Below are positions 62,194 to 64,000 of a stretch of DNA of 64,000 nucleotides, piece by piece; position 1 is the stretch's first letter; every line of letters starts with the position of its first letter. Under the pieces are notes generated by a model, which made no database searches, was not told the origin of the DNA, and saw only the letters and a list, made by a program, of their open reading frames with translations. The stretch is taken from contig NZ_LT962671.1 of the NCBI RefSeq assembly GCF_900199545.1, forward strand, positions 1,042,814 to 1,106,813. Reading direction: 5' to 3'. The DNA comes from Raoultibacter massiliensis. Its GTDB lineage: Bacteria > Actinomycetota > Coriobacteriia > Coriobacteriales > Eggerthellaceae. The translations under genes and the position numbers were made by a program.

Positions 62194-63267
62194 TCATACC
62201 ACGACGGGACCGTATCGTCCATCGGGATAGCGCACGATCCTCCCGCTTCGCTGCAACTCCGCCAATCGGACCATGAGAAACGTTATCGCGTTTCCCTGCA
62301 TCCGGAATCCCTCGTCGAGTCCTTGGGACTCAACGTAACCGAGCATCTCTTCTATGCTCATGGGATTGGCGCACATCGCCTCGTAGACGGCATCCTTTGC
62401 ACCCCCGTCCGAATCTGCGATTACCCCGCCTGCACGGTTTCGACCGCTGGACTTTCCTGCGCGCCGCCTCTCCCCCGAACCGTCAACGTGCACTTCGGAA
62501 ACGTCGCCTGCGCGCCCGACGGCGCCGCTGCAGGAACAAGCGACTGCAAAGCCCGCCAGCTCCTGCTGGCCGAACAACGCCTCCAAAACGCTTGAGAACG
62601 TCTCGTCGTCGACAATAGGCGTCGCCCCCTGGTAAAGCAGCCTGTTCGAACCGCGCGAAGCGCTCGATGCGATCGACCCGGGCACCACGAGCACTTCGCG
62701 ATTGGCGGCGAGGGCCTCGTCCGCCGTCGAAAACGTGCCCGAAGGCAATCCAGCCTCAACGATGAGCGTCGCCTTCGCCAATCCCGCGATCAGGCGGTTT
62801 CGGGCTCTGAAGGTGTGCCGCATGGGAGGAAACGACCATTCCTGCTCGGAGACCACGGCCCCGCCTGCATCGACGATCTCCTGAAACAGCCCGAAATGCG
62901 AAGCGGGGTACAGCTCGTCGCATCCCCCGCCCAGAAACGCCACGGTGGGACCCTTGGCTTCAAGCGCCGCGCGATGGGCGGCCGCATCGCATCCTCTCGC
63001 GCCTCCCGATATAACCGTGATGCGCCGTCTAGCCGCAATTCGCGCGAACCGCTTCGCACACGACGTTCCGTACGGCGTCGCATTGCGCGCGCCCACGATG
63101 GCGATGCCCTCGCGAAGCGCCGCGACGTTCCCGATAACGAAGAGCCGATCGGGCGGATCGGCAATATCGCAAAGCGCCTCGGGATAGCCCTGCTGCTCGC
63201 GCTCGATCACCGTTCTCTCTCCGCGCAGTTTCGGTCCCGCATATCGGGCGAACTCGTCTTTTCTCAT
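62194..63267 (-). CDS. dprA: DNA-processing protein DprA
   Basis: Loads RecA on incoming single-stranded DNA during transformation. The 357-residue protein has the extended Rossmann fold: IAIVGARNATPYGTSCAKR, VISGGARGCDAAAHRAAL, AFLGGGCDELYPASH, FRARNRLIAGL and EAGLPSGTFSTADEALA. A C-terminal winged-helix (about 285-350, MSIEEMLGYVES) follows a Gly/Arg-rich linker. AAAGGGG precedes the ATG. It starts 15 bases after comM. The presence of dprA and comM does not by itself prove competence. Confidence 0.94.
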   Translation of the reverse strand: MRKDEFARYAGPKLRGERTVIEREQQGYPEALCDIADPPDRLFVIGNVAALREGIAIVGARNATPYGTSCAKRFARIAARRRITVISGGARGCDAAAHRAALEAKGPTVAFLGGGCDELYPASHFGLFQEIVDAGGAVVSEQEWSFPPMRHTFRARNRLIAGLAKATLIVEAGLPSGTFSTADEALAANREVLVVPGSIASSASRGSNRLLYQGATPIVDDETFSSVLEALFGQQELAGFAVACSCSGAVGRAGDVSEVHVDGSGERRRAGKSSGRNRAGGVIADSDGGAKDAVYEAMCANPMSIEEMLGYVESQGLDEGFRMQGNAITFLMVRLAELQRSGRIVRYPDGRYGPVVV

Positions 63268-63282
63268 CAAAACCCCTTTCGC

Positions 63283-64000
63283 TCACATCGATCCTATTCC
63301 GTCGCGCAGCCGCAGGCCGAGCGCTTCGCACAGATGCTCCCTTCCCACACGGGGGCATGCAGCCATATCGGCGATCGTGCGCGCAATGGAGAGCGTTTTA
63401 ACGATGCTCCTTCCGCTCATCTGATGCAGCGCAGCCATGTCTTTGAGAAACCTTTCGTCTTCGCTGCGAAGCCCACATGCAGCGATCACCGATTGCCCGG
63501 CCTGCGCGCCTTCGGCCCGACGTTTCCTTTCCTGCGCAAAGCAGCGCGCATCGGCAACACCCGCCCGAAGCGCTTCGGAATCGGTCCCGCCCTTAGCACC
63601 CAGCACCATATCGGGTGAAGCGCGCCACACGTCGATATGGATGTCGATGCGATCCATCAACGGTCCCCCGATGCGCCCCTGGTAGTTCCTGATCTGAGCT
63701 GCGGAACACGAACAGCGGTTTCCCACATCCCCGAAGTACCCGCAGGGACAGGGATTCGCCGCCGCAACGAGCATGAACCGCGCCGGGAACACGACGCTGC
63801 CCTCGGCGCGCGTCACTGCGATCCGCCCCGATTCGATCGGTTGGCGGATGGCCTGCAGAACCGAAGGCTTGAATTCGGACACTTCGTCGAGAAATAGCAC
63901 GCCCCCCGTTGCAAGCGAGATCTCGCCAGGTCGCAACGGCGATCCGCCGCCGACAAGGCCCGCCATGCTCGCCGAGTGGTGGGGCTTGCGAAACGGGCGC
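63283..64000 (-). CDS. comM: ComM/YifB Mg-chelatase-like AAA+ ATPase (5' end cut by window edge)
   Basis: Hexameric helicase-like ATPase assisting branch migration in natural transformation. The visible 239 codons reach from RPFRKPHHSAS at the window edge through GLVGGGSPLRPGEISLATGGVLFLDE (Walker B), AAANPCPCG, the Cys-rich FGDVGNRCSCS, and LMDRIDIHIDV to the C-terminal helical lid (QMSGRSIVKTLSIARTIADM). The N-terminal Lon-like domain and Walker A lie outside. Likely operon comM-dprA-trmFO-xerD. Confidence 0.94.
   Translation of the reverse strand, partial: RPFRKPHHSASMAGLVGGGSPLRPGEISLATGGVLFLDEVSEFKPSVLQAIRQPIESGRIAVTRAEGSVVFPARFMLVAAANPCPCGYFGDVGNRCSCSAAQIRNYQGRIGGPLMDRIDIHIDVWRASPDMVLGAKGGTDSEALRAGVADARCFAQERKRRAEGAQAGQSVIAACGLRSEDERFLKDMAALHQMSGRSIVKTLSIARTIADMAACPRVGREHLCEALGLRLRDGIGSM

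Overview
The window looks like a chromosomal segment of a gut-type actinobacterium of the class Coriobacteriia, most likely family Eggerthellaceae. This is an inference from three things: high-GC codon use throughout, the actinobacterial look of the housekeeping proteins (RapZ-YvcK-WhiA cluster, short Pta, RapZ P-loop with Arg in place of Lys), and the density of exported redox enzymes, including a flavin reductase beside a 12-helix LuxR-type regulator. No rRNA, CRISPR array, transposase or phage gene was found. There are four tRNA genes.

Layout. 1-2 kb: end of a cell-surface polysaccharide cluster (family 2 glycosyltransferase, UDP-galactopyranose mutase). 2-8.4 kb: pta and ackA, which convert acetyl-CoA to acetate plus ATP, are separated by a small respiratory island: a membrane LuxR regulator, an FMN-binding lipoprotein and a Tat-exported FAD reductase. 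8.5-16 kb: housekeeping genes (HIT protein, xseB-xseA, a zinc membrane protease, RNase D, a lipid kinase), an orphan nuclease-fold protein, and a TerC-family transporter behind a manganese (yybP-ykoY) riboswitch. 17.3-24 kb: a compact periplasmic-type nitrate reductase operon, napG-napA-napB-napD-napH, converging on a soluble GAF histidine kinase and a NarL-type response regulator. 24.1-27.1 kb: tRNA-Cys, tRNA-Gly, tRNA-Val and tRNA-Leu with Nudix, HAD and CDF genes. 27.2-32.2 kb: glycolytic run gap-pgk-tpiA-gpmI, then secG. 32.3-37.4 kb: uvrC, rapZ, yvcK, whiA. 37.5-41.5 kb: a second molybdoenzyme operon (DmsA-like, DmsB-like, TorD-like chaperone) without a membrane anchor gene. 41.7-49.6 kb: an altered Fic protein, gdhA, a GH25 lipoprotein, two GNAT acetyltransferases and an EamA-GNAT fusion. 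49.9-53.5 kb: uvrA and a small Cys-rich protein. 53.6-59.8 kb: a Bce-like ABC transporter with its own two-component system and a 31-codon gene between them, then a TetR regulator and a membrane protein. 59.9-64 kb: xerD, trmFO, dprA, comM.

How the genes work together. The picture is an anaerobe that makes ATP by glycolysis and acetate formation and sends electrons to several terminal reductases outside the membrane: nitrate (Nap), an unidentified substrate of the FAD reductase, and an unidentified substrate of the DmsAB-type enzyme. Both molybdoenzymes and the FAD reductase carry a Tat signal followed at once by a lipobox cysteine, and the cytochrome and FMN protein are also lipoproteins. 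That suits a single-membrane cell that must tether its exported redox proteins.

The most unusual signals are regulatory and enzymatic. They are a helically phased array of six TACCT-type sites in front of the FAD-reductase operon, a NarL-like 7-2-7 palindrome in front of nap, LexA-like boxes before uvrC and uvrA, paired TetR operators, a set of probable leaderless genes, a Fic protein with a rewritten active site, and a permease fused to an acetyltransferase. All function calls come from reading motifs; no database search was possible.
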